Below are positions 1 through 9,331 of a stretch of 64,000 nucleotides of DNA, one piece after another. A program made the translations under genes and the position numbers. Position 1 is the stretch's first letter. Each line of letters opens with the position of its first letter. The DNA is taken from assembly GCF_002563715.1 (NCBI RefSeq), contig NZ_PDJJ01000001.1:1426001-1490000 (forward strand), given 5' to 3'. This DNA comes from Isoptericola jiangsuensis. Its GTDB lineage: Bacteria; Actinomycetota; Actinomycetes; Actinomycetales; Cellulomonadaceae. The notes under the pieces were generated by a model. That model saw only the letters and a list, made by a program, of their open reading frames with translations, ran no database searches and was not told the DNA's origin.

Positions 1-580
1 CGACACCACCGCCGTCGTCGGCGCCGCCCCCGACGACCAGGGCCGCCCCTGGCTCTACGCCTGCGGCGACGTCACCGGCCGCGCCGCGACCACCCACCAG
101 GGCAAGTACGAGGCCCGCGTCTGCGGGGACGTCGTCGCCACCCGGTTCGGCCACGACGGCGCTCGCGCCACCGACGTCGAGACCGCCGGCGACTGGAGCC
201 GCTACCGCGCCACCGCCGACCACGGCGCCCGCACCCAGGCCGTGTTCACCCGCCCCCAGGTCGCCTGGGTCGGCCCCACCGAGGCCGCCGCGCGCGCCGC
301 CGGGAAGGACGTCGACGTCGTCACCTACGAGCTCGGGGACGTCGCCGGTGCCGGCGTCACCTCGCCCGACTACGCCGGCCGCGCCCAGCTCATCGTCGAC
401 CGCGAGCGCCGCGTCGTCGTCGGCGCCACGTTCGTCGGCCCCGAGGCCGCCGAGATGCTGCACGCCGCCACCATCGCCGTCGTCGGCGAGGTCCCCCTCG
501 ACCGGCTCTGGCACGCCGTCCCCGCGTTCCCCACCGTCAGCGAGGTCTGGCTCCGCCTCGCCGAGAGCTCCGGCCTGTGA
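1..580 (+). CDS. Pyridine nucleotide-disulfide oxidoreductase, C-terminal part
   Basis: The gene enters from the left edge; the open frame begins at base 2 and ends with TGA at 578-580, leaving about 192 residues. The visible part carries the second FAD-contact motif of the glutathione reductase / lipoamide dehydrogenase family (YACGDVTG, around codons 19-26), then the dimerisation domain, ending in HAVPAFPTVSE, the position of the family's His-Glu active-site pair. The CxxxxC redox motif would lie upstream, outside the window, so I cannot tell whether this is a lipoamide dehydrogenase, a mercuric-reductase-like enzyme or a relative lacking the disulfide. The PAFPT variant differs from the HAHPT of true lipoamide dehydrogenases and favours an uncharacterised NAD(P)/FAD oxidoreductase. 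It does not share a transcript signal with the next gene, which has its own -10. Confidence 0.85.
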   Translation, partial: DTTAVVGAAPDDQGRPWLYACGDVTGRAATTHQGKYEARVCGDVVATRFGHDGARATDVETAGDWSRYRATADHGARTQAVFTRPQVAWVGPTEAAARAAGKDVDVVTYELGDVAGAGVTSPDYAGRAQLIVDRERRVVVGATFVGPEAAEMLHAATIAVVGEVPLDRLWHAVPAFPTVSEVWLRLAESSGL

Positions 581-632
581 GCCGCCACGGCTCTTCACCC
601 GGGACGCACACCGGCACCCCGCACCGGCCGGA

Positions 633-638
633 TAGGCT
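633..638 (+). promoter_or_regulatory. -10 hexamer of a probable leaderless promoter
   Basis: TAGGCT ends only 6 bases before the GTG start codon at 645, the spacing expected when transcription begins at the start codon itself. No Shine-Dalgarno sequence is present upstream of that GTG, which agrees with a leaderless mRNA, a common form in actinobacteria. I see no convincing -35. Confidence 0.5.
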
Positions 639-644
639 GCGGAC

Positions 645-1556
645 GTGACCCAGACGAAGCGAGTCGGACTCGCCACCTGCTCCGTCCTGCCCGACCTCGA
701 CGCGGACGACCGGCCGCTCCTCGGCGCCCTCGCCGCCCGCGGCGTCACCGCCGAGGCCGTCGTCTGGGACGATCCCGACGTCGACTGGGACGCCTACGAC
801 CTCGTCGTCGTCCGCTCCACGTACGACTACTCGCCGCGCCGTGACGAGTTCGTCCAGTGGGCCCGCACCGTGCCCCGCCTCGCGAACTCCGCGGACGTCA
901 TCGCCTGGAACACCGACAAGACGTACCTCCAGGCCCTGGAGCAGGGCGGCGTCCCCGTCATCCCCACGATCTGGCTCGACCCCGACCGGCACTTCTCCAA
1001 GCGCGCCATCCACACGCGCATGCCCGCGTTCGGCGACTTCGTCGTCAAGCCCGTCGTGTCCGCGGGCGCCAAGGACACCGGCCGCTACCAGCCCGTCAGC
1101 GCCCAGTCCCGCGCCATGGCCATCGACCACGCGAAGGACCTGCTCGAGTCCGGCCGCGCCGTCATGATCCAGCCGTACGTCACCAGCGTCGACACCGCCG
1201 GCGAGACCTGCCTCGTCTTCGTCGAGGGCGAGATGCGGCACGCCGTCCGCAAGAACGCGCTGCTCACCGGTCCCAGCCGCCCCACCCAGGGCCTGTACCG
1301 CAAGGAGCAGATGAGCGCCGTCCAGGCCACGCCCGAGCAGGTCGACGTCGCCCGCAAGGCCCTCGCCGTCGCGCACGAGCAGGTCGATCAGTCCACGCCG
1401 TTCCTCTACGCCCGCGTCGACCTCGTCACCGGCGCCGACGACGTCCCCACCGTCATCGAGCTCGAGCTCACCGAGCCGTCCCTCTGGCTGAAGTACTCCG
1501 GCGAGAGCGACACCCTCGGCAAGCTGGCGGACTCGATCGTCGCTCGCCTGGGCTGA
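645..1556 (+). CDS. ATP-grasp domain protein
   Basis: The protein has 303 residues. The N-terminal third (LVVVRSTYDYSPR) looks like the pre-ATP-grasp domain; the centre (FVVKPVVSAGAKDT, residues ~130-145; VMIQPYV, ~175) gives the nucleotide-binding lysine strand and linker of the ATP-grasp fold; the end (ARVDLV..., IELELTEPSLWL) carries the Asp/Glu-rich Mg-ATP site. It resembles the glutathione synthetase/RimK-like ATP-grasp proteins found singly in many bacteria, which ligate a carboxylate to an amine or thiol. The substrate is unknown and neighbours give no clue. The GTG start is set by the -10 immediately upstream; the next ATG is far inside the conserved domain. Confidence 0.85.
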   Translation: MTQTKRVGLATCSVLPDLDADDRPLLGALAARGVTAEAVVWDDPDVDWDAYDLVVVRSTYDYSPRRDEFVQWARTVPRLANSADVIAWNTDKTYLQALEQGGVPVIPTIWLDPDRHFSKRAIHTRMPAFGDFVVKPVVSAGAKDTGRYQPVSAQSRAMAIDHAKDLLESGRAVMIQPYVTSVDTAGETCLVFVEGEMRHAVRKNALLTGPSRPTQGLYRKEQMSAVQATPEQVDVARKALAVAHEQVDQSTPFLYARVDLVTGADDVPTVIELELTEPSLWLKYSGESDTLGKLADSIVARLG

Positions 1557-1706
1557 TCTGCCCGCCGGACGTTCGCGGGCCGGAACCCGAGGGCGGCGCG
1601 GTCGCGCTCACGGTCGCTGCGCGACCTGCGCTTCCCGTCCGACGACCGCGCCGCCCCCGGGCCCCGGCCCGCTCGGCCGCCGGGTCCGGTCGTGCCGCGC
1701 GGACGA

Positions 1707-1744
1707 CGAACGCCCCTCGCACCTGTCGGTGCGAGGGGCGTTCG
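1707..1744 (-). terminator. Terminator of the osmoprotectant ABC operon
   Basis: A perfect 16-bp inverted repeat (arms 1707-1722 and 1729-1744) closes on a 6-base loop, directly after the stop codon of the substrate-binding protein gene. The arms contain GCCCCTCGCAC and its complement. There is no U-tract, as is usual in this genome. Confidence 0.85.
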
Positions 1745-1759
1745 CGTCGTGCGGGCGGG

Positions 1760-2671
1760 TCAGGACAGGCCGTTGTCCGCGAGCCAGTCGGTGGCGATGT
1801 CGTCGCTGGAGCGCTGGTCCTCGGTGGACTCGACGTTGAGGGCGACGAGGCCCTCCGGGGTGAGGGCGGCGCTGACCGGGTCGAGGACGTCGGCGACCTC
1901 GTCGGCGACGTCCGCGCTGACCACGGGCACGACGTTGGAGGCGAGGAACAGGCCCTCCGGGTCCTCCAGGGTGACGAGGTCCTCCGTCTGGATGCGTGGG
2001 TCGGCGCTGAACACGTTGGCGACGTTCACGGTGCCGGCGACGAGGTCCTGCACGGTGGTGTCGCCGGTGGCCTCGAAGGACACGTCGACGCCGTAGACGT
2101 CCGCCAGGCCCTGCGGGCCGTAGGGGCGCTCCTCGAGCTCGGGCGGGCCGCCGAGGGTGAGGTCGGGGACGCCCGCGAGGTCCGCGATCGAGGTGAGGCC
2201 GTTGGCCTCCGCGAACTCCGCGGTGACGTTGTAGGAGTCCTGGTCGGTCGCGGGCGACTGGTCCAGCACCGCGAGGGTGTCGGGCAGGGCGTCGGCGAGG
2301 GCGGCGTAGACGTCCTCGGGCGTGGTCGCCGTCGTCTCGGGGTCGAAGAACTGCAGCAGGTTGCCCGTGTACTCGGGGAACACCTGCACCTCGCCGCTCT
2401 CCAGGGCGGGCATGTAGGCGTCGCGCTGCCCGATGGAGAAGTTGCGCTCCACGGTGAACCCGGCGCCCTCGAGGGCCTGGGCGTAGATCTCCGCGACGAT
2501 CTCGTTCGAGTAGTACGCCTGCGAGCCGACGACGATCGTGCCGGCCTCGGGGCTCTCGGCGGAGCCGGACTCCGCGGCGAGCGGGTCGGAGTCGCCGCCG
2601 CACGCGGTGAGGGTGAGCAGGGCCGCCGCGGCGCCTGCGACGAGGAGGGTGGTGCGTCGTGCGTTGCGCAT
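1760..2671 (-). CDS. Osmoprotectant ABC transporter substrate-binding lipoprotein (ProX/OpuCC type)
   Basis: This 303-residue lipoprotein should bind a quaternary amine such as glycine betaine, choline or carnitine outside the membrane and pass it to the permeases. It has a positively charged start, a hydrophobic stretch and a lipobox LTAC with the lipidated Cys near residue 24, followed by a Gly/Ser/Asp/Glu linker. The mature domain starts with IVVGSQAYYSNEIVAEIYAQ and contains VQVFPEYTGNLLQFF, both typical of the type II betaine-binding proteins. It is the last gene of the four-gene operon running from 4957 and is separated from the permease by about 100 bases, longer than the other junctions. 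Known family function is compatible-solute or trace amino-acid-derivative uptake; the exact ligand is not readable. Confidence 0.92.
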   Translation of the reverse strand: MRNARRTTLLVAGAAAALLTLTACGGDSDPLAAESGSAESPEAGTIVVGSQAYYSNEIVAEIYAQALEGAGFTVERNFSIGQRDAYMPALESGEVQVFPEYTGNLLQFFDPETTATTPEDVYAALADALPDTLAVLDQSPATDQDSYNVTAEFAEANGLTSIADLAGVPDLTLGGPPELEERPYGPQGLADVYGVDVSFEATGDTTVQDLVAGTVNVANVFSADPRIQTEDLVTLEDPEGLFLASNVVPVVSADVADEVADVLDPVSAALTPEGLVALNVESTEDQRSSDDIATDWLADNGLS

Positions 2672-2775
2672 GGTGTGCCTCTTTGTGCCTCTCTGCGGGG
2701 CGTGCCCGGTGACAGGGGTGGGGTCGGGGAGGTCGGTGCGGTTCAGTCAAGCACGCGATGCCCGGTTGGTCCTGT

Positions 2776-3501
2776 TCAGGACGGTGTCGGGGCGGTGCGC
2801 CGACGGCGGACGGGTGCGTCGGGGGACGCCTGGCGGACGCGGACGCCGCGCGGTACGACGGCGCGCTCGGCGAGGGCGAAGACGGCGTCGAGGAGGACGG
2901 CGAGGGCGACGACGAGCAGGGACGCGCCGAGGATCTGCGAGAAGTCGCGCAGCTGGATGCCCTGGACGATGTAGAAGCCGAGACCCCAGCTGCCGACGTA
3001 CCCGGCGAGAGTGACGGTGGCGACGACCTGGAGGGTCGCCGACCGCAGCCCGCCGACCAGCAGGGGCAGGCCGAGGGGGATCTCCACCTGGCGCAGCACC
3101 TGACCGGACGTCATGCCGACGGCCCGGGCGCCGTCGACGACGCGCTTCTCCACGGCCTCGACGCCGGTGTACGCGCCGGCGAGGATCGGCGGGATCGCGA
3201 GCAGCACGAACGCGGTGGTGGCGGCGCCGACCTTGTGCGTGACCCCGACGACGAGGACGAGCAGCAGGACGAGGCCGAACGACGGGACGGCGCGGGCGGC
3301 ACCGGACAGCGCCACGGCGACCTCGCGGCCGCGGCCCGTGTGCCCGACGGCCCACCCGGCGGGGATCGCGATCGCGGCCGCGATCAGCACGGACACGACG
3401 GTGAACGCCAGGTGGGTCCAGATCGCCTCGGGCAGCGGCAGGGAGCCGGTGAGCCGGTCGGGGGAGAAGATCCACGCGAACGCGTCGGCGAAGAGGTTCA
3501 T
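2776..3501 (-). CDS. Osmoprotectant ABC transporter permease (second)
   Basis: A 241-residue integral membrane protein with about five to six hydrophobic segments. The cytoplasmic coupling loop of BPD-type permeases is visible as VVDGARAVGMTSGQVLRQVEIPLGLPLLVGG (residues ~120-150), including the EAA-like pattern that docks on the ATPase. The start is ATG 3501-3499, which overlaps the stop codon of the first permease as ATGA, so the two are translationally coupled. Together the two permeases form the membrane pore for the lipoprotein-delivered betaine-type solute. Confidence 0.92.
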   Translation of the reverse strand: MNLFADAFAWIFSPDRLTGSLPLPEAIWTHLAFTVVSVLIAAAIAIPAGWAVGHTGRGREVAVALSGAARAVPSFGLVLLLVLVVGVTHKVGAATTAFVLLAIPPILAGAYTGVEAVEKRVVDGARAVGMTSGQVLRQVEIPLGLPLLVGGLRSATLQVVATVTLAGYVGSWGLGFYIVQGIQLRDFSQILGASLLVVALAVLLDAVFALAERAVVPRGVRVRQASPDAPVRRRRTAPTPS

Positions 3502-4135
3502 GCGGCACCCGCCCGGGTCCACGGCATGAGGGCGCGCCCCGCGACGGCGAGCAGCCGGTCCACCACGAGGGCGACGACGACGACGGCGACGACGCCCGCG
3601 AGGATCTCCGCGACGATCTGCCGCTGGTAGCCGTTGGTGAACAGGTACCCGAGGTTGTCGATGCCGATGAGGATGCCGACGGTCGCGAGCGAGATCGTGG
3701 ACACCGCGGTGACGCGCAACCCGGCGAGCACCACAGGGCCGGCGAGCGGCAGGTCGACCTGCCAGAACCGGCGCCACGCCCCGTACCCGACGGCGTCCGC
3801 GGCCTGGCGCACCACCGGGTCGACCGAGCCGAGGGCGTCGGCGACGAACCGCGTCATGATCGCGACCGCGTAGATCGTCAGCGCGACGACGAGGTTGACC
3901 TCGGACAGGAAGCTGATGCCGAGCACCGGGGGGAGCAGCGCGAACAGGGCCAGCGACGGGATCGTGTAGAGCAGCCCGACGAGGGTGAGCACGAGCCCGC
4001 GCGTCAGGCGGAACCGGTAGGCCAGCCAGCCGGCCGGGACGGACAGCAGCAGGCCGAGCAGGATCGGCAGGGCGCACTGGCGCAGGTGGTCCACGGTGAG
4101 CCGGCCGATGAGGTCGAGGTTGTCGGCCACCCACG

Positions 4136-4139
<4 letters not shown>
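3498..4139 (-). CDS. Osmoprotectant ABC transporter permease (first)
   Basis: A 213-residue membrane protein with five hydrophobic helices. The EAA loop reads VVRQAADAVGYGAWRRFWQVDLPLAGPVVLAG. The segment FLFTNGYQ-like near the C-terminus (GYLFTNGYQRQ) is characteristic of OpuCB/OpuCD-type permeases. It starts with ATG 4139-4137 overlapping the stop of the ATPase gene (ATGA) and its own stop overlaps the start of the next permease, so three consecutive genes are coupled. It forms a heterodimeric channel with its neighbour. Confidence 0.92.
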
Positions 4140-4957
<818 letters not shown>

Positions 4958-5132
4958 GGGCGCCTCCTGGTGCTGGTCGGACCGGTGCGGTCCGACGTCC
5001 CAGCCGATCACACCCGGCGCGCGGGCGCGCGGTACGGGGGCGGGCGCGCCGCGAACCCGGACGGATCGGACCGCCCGGCGCAAGACCCTGCGCGGCACCG
5101 GGGCGCGGTGCGTACCTGCGCCGGAGACGCGA

Positions 5133-5162
5133 CGAGGCCCGGACGCGGACGTCCGGGCCTCG
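5133..5162 (-). terminator. Terminator after tRNA-His
   Basis: A 12-bp perfect inverted repeat (5133-5144 and 5151-5162, CGAGGCCCGGAC and complement) with a 6-base loop lies a few bases beyond the 3' end of the tRNA on the minus strand. Confidence 0.75.
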
Positions 5163-5168
5163 TGCTGC

Positions 5169-5245
5169 TGGGGTGGCTAACCGGGCTTGAACCGGCGACC
5201 TCCTGGACCACAACCAGGCGCTCTACCAACTGAGCTATAGCCACC
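5169..5245 (-). tRNA. tRNA-His(GTG)
   Basis: On the minus strand the cloverleaf is complete: acceptor GTGGCTA pairing with TAGCCAC, D-arm AGCTCAGTTGGTAGAGC, anticodon stem CCTGG with loop TTGTGGT (anticodon GTG), T-loop TTCAAGC. An extra encoded G at 5245 gives the G-1 that histidyl-tRNA synthetase needs, opposite discriminator C at 5172, and the 3' CCA is encoded at 5171-5169. A likely -10, TACACT, lies near 5320 on the minus strand. Confidence 0.96.
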
Positions 5246-5348
5246 ACGGTGCCGTCAGGACGAGCCGTCCAGCACCAGGTGATGGACCGGAACCGAAGGA
5301 CCGGGCCGTCGAAAAGTGTACATGCTCGCCGGGGCGATCAGGACATCG

Positions 5349-5987
5349 TCAGGGCTGCGGCACGGACTTCGTGACCGAGGTCTCCTTGATGCGGGCCGCG
5401 ACCGCGCGCGCGGTCTTCGTGTCCGGGCCCGGCGCGGCCACGAACAGGGCCTCGCGGTAGTAGCGGAGCTCGTCGATCGACTCCAGGATGTCCGCCAGCG
5501 CCCGGTGCCCGCCGTCCTTGGGGGGCGAGGCGAAGTAGACGCGCGGGAACCAGCGGCGCGCCAGCTCCTTGATCGAGGACACGTCGACGATCCGGTAGTG
5601 CAGGTGCCCGACCAGCTCGGGCATGTCCCGGTCGAGGAACATCTTGTCGGTGCCGACCGAGTTGCCGGCCAGCGGCGCCTTGCGGGCGTCCGGGACGTGC
5701 TCGCGCACGTACGCCAGGACCTGCGCCTCGGCGTCGGCCAGCGTGGTGCCGGCGTCCAGCTCGTCGAGCAGCCCCGACGTCGTGTGCATGTCGCGGACGA
5801 AGTCGTCCATCTGCTCCAGCGCCGCCGCCGGCGGCCGGATGACGACGTCGACACCGTCCCCGAGCACGTTGAGCTCGGAGTCGGTGACGACGGCGGCGAC
5901 CTCCACCAGCGCGTCCGCGCGGGTGTCCAGGCCGGTCATCTCGCAGTCGATCCACACGATGCGGTCGTTCGGGTTGCTCGGGCTCAC
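5349..5987 (-). CDS. orn: Oligoribonuclease
   Basis: A 212-residue DEDDh-type 3'-5' exonuclease that degrades di- to pentaribonucleotides (including pGpG) to mononucleotides in the cytoplasm. The motifs are in order: Exo [11 protein letters not shown] (residues ~12-21), Exo [20 protein letters not shown] (~108-125) and Exo III with the catalytic His, [14 protein letters not shown] (~160-173). The length matches the family, plus a short C-terminal extension. The start is GTG 5987-5985; no better upstream codon keeps the fold. It stands alone, upstream of tRNA-His on the same strand. Confidence 0.96.
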   Translation of the reverse strand: MSPSNPNDRIVWIDCEMTGLDTRADALVEVAAVVTDSELNVLGDGVDVVIRPPAAALEQMDDFVRDMHTTSGLLDELDAGTTLADAEAQVLAYVREHVPDARKAPLAGNSVGTDKMFLDRDMPELVGHLHYRIVDVSSIKELARRWFPRVYFASPPKDGGHRALADILESIDELRYYREALFVAAPGPDTKTARAVAARIKETSVTKSVPQP

Positions 5988-5991
5988 GGCC

Positions 5992-6237
5992 TCAGCCTAC
6001 GTTCCGCGCCCCGACGGGCCGGGTCACGGCGTCGTCGTGGCGTGGCGACCACAGGTGGTGCAGACGTTCCACCGCACCGTGCCACCACAGGTGGCGCACG
6101 GTGAGGTGCGGTGCGGACGGGGGTCGGGCCTGCCGCTGGGAGCGGCGGACCTCGCGGTAACGACGCTCGCGCTCGGCGTCCGCCTGGCGCTCGTCGTGGA
6201 CGACCCGGTACAGGGTCATCGCCTCGATGGTGTGCAT
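5992..6237 (-). CDS. Small basic protein of unknown function
   Basis: An 81-residue reading frame starting [20 protein letters not shown], with a strongly charged centre ([18 protein letters not shown]) and two tryptophan-rich stretches ([16 protein letters not shown]). AAGGAC lies 7 bases upstream of ATG 6237-6235 and the frame ends 4 bases before the GTG of oligoribonuclease, so the two could be co-transcribed. I do not recognise a family. The Arg-rich, amphipathic make-up suggests a nucleic-acid- or membrane-associated small protein, but this is only composition; a chance open frame in high-GC DNA is possible. Confidence 0.5.
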   Translation of the reverse strand: MHTIEAMTLYRVVHDERQADAERERRYREVRRSQRQARPPSAPHLTVRHLWWHGAVERLHHLWSPRHDDAVTRPVGARNVG

Positions 6238-6404
6238 GGGAGTTGTCCTTCGTGACGTGGGATCTTCATCGGTCCGGGCCAGGGACCACCCGACCGTCCT
6301 GATCAGGACGGACGTCACCGCGGTGTCCCTCCAGCATGGGGGACCGGGTGGTCGCGACGCACGGTCTTTTCTGAGGGAGCGCACCGCGGTGCGCCCGGTA
6401 CGTT

Positions 6405-7628
6405 GTGGCCGTGACTTCACCCGCGGCCGCGCTGCGCACCACGACGTTCCGCGTCCTCACCGCGGGCTGGGCCCTGACGAACTTCGCGGACTCCGTGCTG
6501 TCGCTGATCTTCGCTGTCTGGGTCACCGACCTCACCGGCAGCGCCGCGCTCGGCGGAGCCACCTTCGCCGTGTTCGGCGCACCCGCGTTCGTCGCCCCGT
6601 TCCTCGGCCGCCTCGCCGACCGGGTGTCGCGACGCCGCATGCTCGTGTGGACGTACGTCGCGGGTGCCGCCGTCCTCGTCCCGCTGTTCTGGGTGTCCCA
6701 GGCCTCCCACGTGTGGCTCGTCTACGTGGTGGCCGTCGTGTACGCGACCGTCGCCTACGTCACCGCCGCGTGCCAGTCCGGGCTGCTGAAGGACATGCTG
6801 CCCGACGAGTCCCTCGGGCACGCCAACGGCCGCCTCGCCGCCATCGACCAGGTGTTCCGCCTGTCCATGCCGCTGCTCGGCGCCGCCGTCTACGTGTGGA
6901 CCGGGCCGATGCCCCTCGTCGCGGCCGCCATCGCGGCCTTCCTCGGGGCCGCCGCCGTGTTCGCGGCCGTGCGCATCACCGAGTCCGTCGCCGCCGACGA
7001 GGACCCGCGCGGCTTCTGGCCCGAGGCCGCCGACGGGTTCCGCCACCTGTTCTCCACCCCGCCGCTGGCGGGCATGACCTGGACGATCCTCGGGGCGCTC
7101 GCCGCCGTCGGCCTCGTCAACGCCGTCGCGTTCGCCATCATCGACCACCTCGGTCTCCAGGCCGCGCTCCTCGGCCCCCTCACCACCCTCCAGGGCGTCG
7201 CCGGGCTCGCCGCAGGACTCCTCGCCGGGCGGCTCATGATCCGCTGGGGCCGCGTGCGCGTCTTCACCGTCGGGCTCCTCGGCCTCGCCGTCGGGCTCGT
7301 GCCGCTGGCCGGGTCCAGCGTCGTGGCGGCCGTCGTCGCCATGGGCGTCGTCGGGTTCTCCGTCACCTCCGCCGTGGTCGCGTTCGTCACCGAACGACAG
7401 GTCATGACCCCCGCCCGCCTCCAGGGGCGCGTCGGCGCCGCCAGCCACGTCGTGCTCAACCTGCCCGGCGTGCTCGTCACCCTCGCCGGTGCGGCGGCGC
7501 TCGCCGTCGTCGACCACCGCGTCCTCGTGCTCGTCAACGCCGCCGTCTGCCTCGTGTGCGGGCTGCTCGCGCTGCGGCTGCGGGCCGTCGCACCGGGCGA
7601 CGACGCCCCGGGCGGCGCGACCGCGTGA
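6405..7628 (+). CDS. MFS transporter
   Basis: A 407-residue major facilitator with about twelve hydrophobic helices. The intracellular loop between helices 2 and 3 reads LGRLADRVSRRRML, the family's GxLaDrxgrr motif; the equivalent loop in the second half is LAGRLMIRWGRVRV. The layout (short N-terminus, FADSVLSLIFAVWVTDLTGS first helix) is that of drug/metabolite exporters of the DHA3/EntS-like group driven by the proton gradient. The substrate is unknown. GTG 6405 and GTG 6411 are equally possible starts. The gene is divergent from the small basic protein, with 167 bases between. Confidence 0.88.
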   Translation: MAVTSPAAALRTTTFRVLTAGWALTNFADSVLSLIFAVWVTDLTGSAALGGATFAVFGAPAFVAPFLGRLADRVSRRRMLVWTYVAGAAVLVPLFWVSQASHVWLVYVVAVVYATVAYVTAACQSGLLKDMLPDESLGHANGRLAAIDQVFRLSMPLLGAAVYVWTGPMPLVAAAIAAFLGAAAVFAAVRITESVAADEDPRGFWPEAADGFRHLFSTPPLAGMTWTILGALAAVGLVNAVAFAIIDHLGLQAALLGPLTTLQGVAGLAAGLLAGRLMIRWGRVRVFTVGLLGLAVGLVPLAGSSVVAAVVAMGVVGFSVTSAVVAFVTERQVMTPARLQGRVGAASHVVLNLPGVLVTLAGAAALAVVDHRVLVLVNAAVCLVCGLLALRLRAVAPGDDAPGGATA

Positions 7629-7655
7629 CGGGGCCGGTCACGGGCGACCAGTGGC

Positions 7656-7661
7656 TACGAT
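7656..7661 (+). promoter_or_regulatory. -10 hexamer of the tRNA-Arg promoter
   Basis: TACGAT ends 8 bases before the first base of tRNA-Arg, placing the transcription start essentially at the mature 5' end. It lies 28 bases after the MFS stop codon. Confidence 0.55.
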
Positions 7662-7669
7662 GTGCCTGC

Positions 7670-7745
<76 letters not shown>

Positions 7746-7751
7746 CGGCGC

Positions 7752-8594
7752 TCAGGTGGTCCGCGGGACCCCGCCCCGCTGCTCCGCGATCGAGACCAGG
7801 TGGGCGTGGGCGTACTCGCACACCAGCGCGTGCCGGTAGACGAGCTGGGGGACGTCCACGTTCGTGTCCATCCACAGGCTCATCGGGCCCATCTTCCAGT
7901 GCTCGAAGCGTTCGTCGCCGGTCAGCACGGCGAGGATGCTGAGGAACGAGTCGTCGAACCGCATCGAGTGGATCGCGCGGCGGAACTCCTCGAGGCTCAG
8001 GGCCACGCAGAACGGGATGTTCATCAGGCACAGCGCCGTCTGGATGTCCAGCTGCAGCAGTCGGCGCCGACCTCGTTCGGGATCGAGGGCCGGCACGTCG
8101 AGCTGGGTGAGGTCCAGACGGTCCGGTGCCTCGATCCGCACCCCGTCGAGCGCGATGAGCACGTCGTAGACGTTCACGTCGTGCTCGACCACCGCGTTGT
8201 CGCCCAGCCCGGACAGCGTGGTCGGCCGCAGCGTCACGGGCTCGATGGGGGCCGGGGTGTTGCGGATGATGAAGTTGACCAGGTTCGTCTCCACCACGAA
8301 GTGGCGGATCAGCAGCTCCACGGCGTCCGGCGCCACGAACCGCCGCAGGAACCACAGGCACAGCGCGTCCATCGTGGCCAACGACATCCACCGGCCCGGC
8401 GCGACCCGCTTCACGACCGAGAGCACGGCCACGAGCACGCGGGATACGATCCGGGCCAGCGGGTACAGCAGCCGTCGTGAGGGCCGTTGCTGGTCCTCGA
8501 TGATCAGCCGGACCACCGGCTTGTCGAGGGGTACCGAGGGGTCGGCGTAGACCGCCTCCCACATGCTCGGGTCGGACCTCACGAAGTCGGGCAC
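7752..8594 (-). CDS. Unknown protein, third gene of the KAS III / di-iron oxidase operon
   Basis: A 280-residue protein that I cannot assign to a characterised family. Residues ~40-115 are a run of amphipathic and hydrophobic helices rich in Arg (RRLLYPLARIVSRVLVAVLS, WMSLATMDALCLWFLRRFV) that could lie on a membrane. The second half is soluble-looking with conserved-type blocks TNLVNFIIRNTP, EHDVNVYDVLIALDGV and HWKMGPMSLWMDTNVDVPQLVYRHALVCEYAH. No classical nucleotide-binding or hydrolase motif is visible. GTG 8594-8592 is chosen because GGAG lies 6 bases upstream; the alternative GTG 8606 has no such site. It follows the oxidase by 32 bases and is probably the last step or a partner of that pathway. 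The tRNA-Arg lies 6 bases beyond its stop, on the other strand. Confidence 0.7.
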   Translation of the reverse strand: MPDFVRSDPSMWEAVYADPSVPLDKPVVRLIIEDQQRPSRRLLYPLARIVSRVLVAVLSVVKRVAPGRWMSLATMDALCLWFLRRFVAPDAVELLIRHFVVETNLVNFIIRNTPAPIEPVTLRPTTLSGLGDNAVVEHDVNVYDVLIALDGVRIEAPDRLDLTQLDVPALDPERGRRRLLQLDIQTALCLMNIPFCVALSLEEFRRAIHSMRFDDSFLSILAVLTGDERFEHWKMGPMSLWMDTNVDVPQLVYRHALVCEYAHAHLVSIAEQRGGVPRTT

Positions 8595-8626
8595 GGCACG
8601 CTCCACTCTGTCGGGTCGGGTCCGGC

Positions 8627-9331
8627 TCAGATCTCGTCCAGCTCCGACAGCTGCATGACGTAGAGCCGGGACACCACCCGCGCGCAGGAGACGATGGCGT
8701 CGGCCGCGGCGTCGTCGATCCGGTCGGACGTGAGGATGGCGTCCAGCGTGCCGGTGTGCTCGGCGTCCGCGTCCTGGTGGTAGGCCATGAAGTGCACCTG
8801 GTCGTCCGCCAGCCCCAGCACCTCCTGGAACCTCCGGGCCCACACGCCCGCCTTCTGCGCGCCGAGCCCCTCGATGACGAACATCGCACCGAGGCACCCG
8901 ACCGGGTTCGGCCGGCTCGCCTCGTGGAACAGGTAGCCCGACAGCGCCTGCGAACCGATGTTCTTCCGCCCCGCGCGGAGCGACTCGAGGGAACCGCCGA
9001 CCGCCACGTAGTCGCGCTCGAGCAGCAGGTGGTCGCGGTGCTCCTCCAGCGCGTGCGCGATCGCGGCCGAGCGGAGGTCGAAGTGGTCCATGTCGAAGTT
9101 CGACGCCGCCCGCGCGATCCACGGCGACCCGTCGACGACCTGCTGGCGCAGGTTGTGCAGCAGACGCTGGTAGTCCGCCACCGTGACGTCCCCGTCGGCG
9201 AGCGCCCGCAGGATCGGCACCTCGTCCAGCAGGGCCTCGAACTCGGTCCAGACGTCGGCGAGCCGGGCGAGCAGCCCGGAGCGGTCCGGCTGCGGCGGGC
9301 GGTAGCCCTCGACGGTCGTGGTGGAGGTCAT
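8627..9331 (-). CDS. Iron-containing redox enzyme, haem-oxygenase-like di-iron oxidase family
   Basis: A 234-residue all-helical protein. The metal-ligand pattern of the haem-oxygenase-like di-iron oxidase (HDO) superfamily is visible: HALEEHRDH (E97, H98, H101), an acidic residue in FVIEGLGAQKAG (E154), and YHQDADAEH (H185, D187/D189, E191, H192). Known members (UndA, BesC, SznF, CADD) use two irons and O2 to fragment or hydroxylate fatty acids, amino acids or guanidines; UndA makes terminal alkenes from fatty acids. The substrate here is unknown. ATG 9331-9329 overlaps the TGA of the KAS III gene, so the two are translationally coupled, which argues that the KAS product, or a compound made from it, is the oxidase's substrate. 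Ligand assignment is by eye. Confidence 0.8.
   Translation of the reverse strand: MTSTTTVEGYRPPQPDRSGLLARLADVWTEFEALLDEVPILRALADGDVTVADYQRLLHNLRQQVVDGSPWIARAASNFDMDHFDLRSAAIAHALEEHRDHLLLERDYVAVGGSLESLRAGRKNIGSQALSGYLFHEASRPNPVGCLGAMFVIEGLGAQKAGVWARRFQEVLGLADDQVHFMAYHQDADAEHTGTLDAILTSDRIDDAAADAIVSCARVVSRLYVMQLSELDEI

Noticed and set aside
857-2974. A 705-codon plus-strand frame running through the ATP-grasp gene and antisense to the ABC lipoprotein
   Set aside because: Composition is Arg/Pro/His-rich and then Val/Gly/Glu-rich with no motif; both real genes in the region have clear families.
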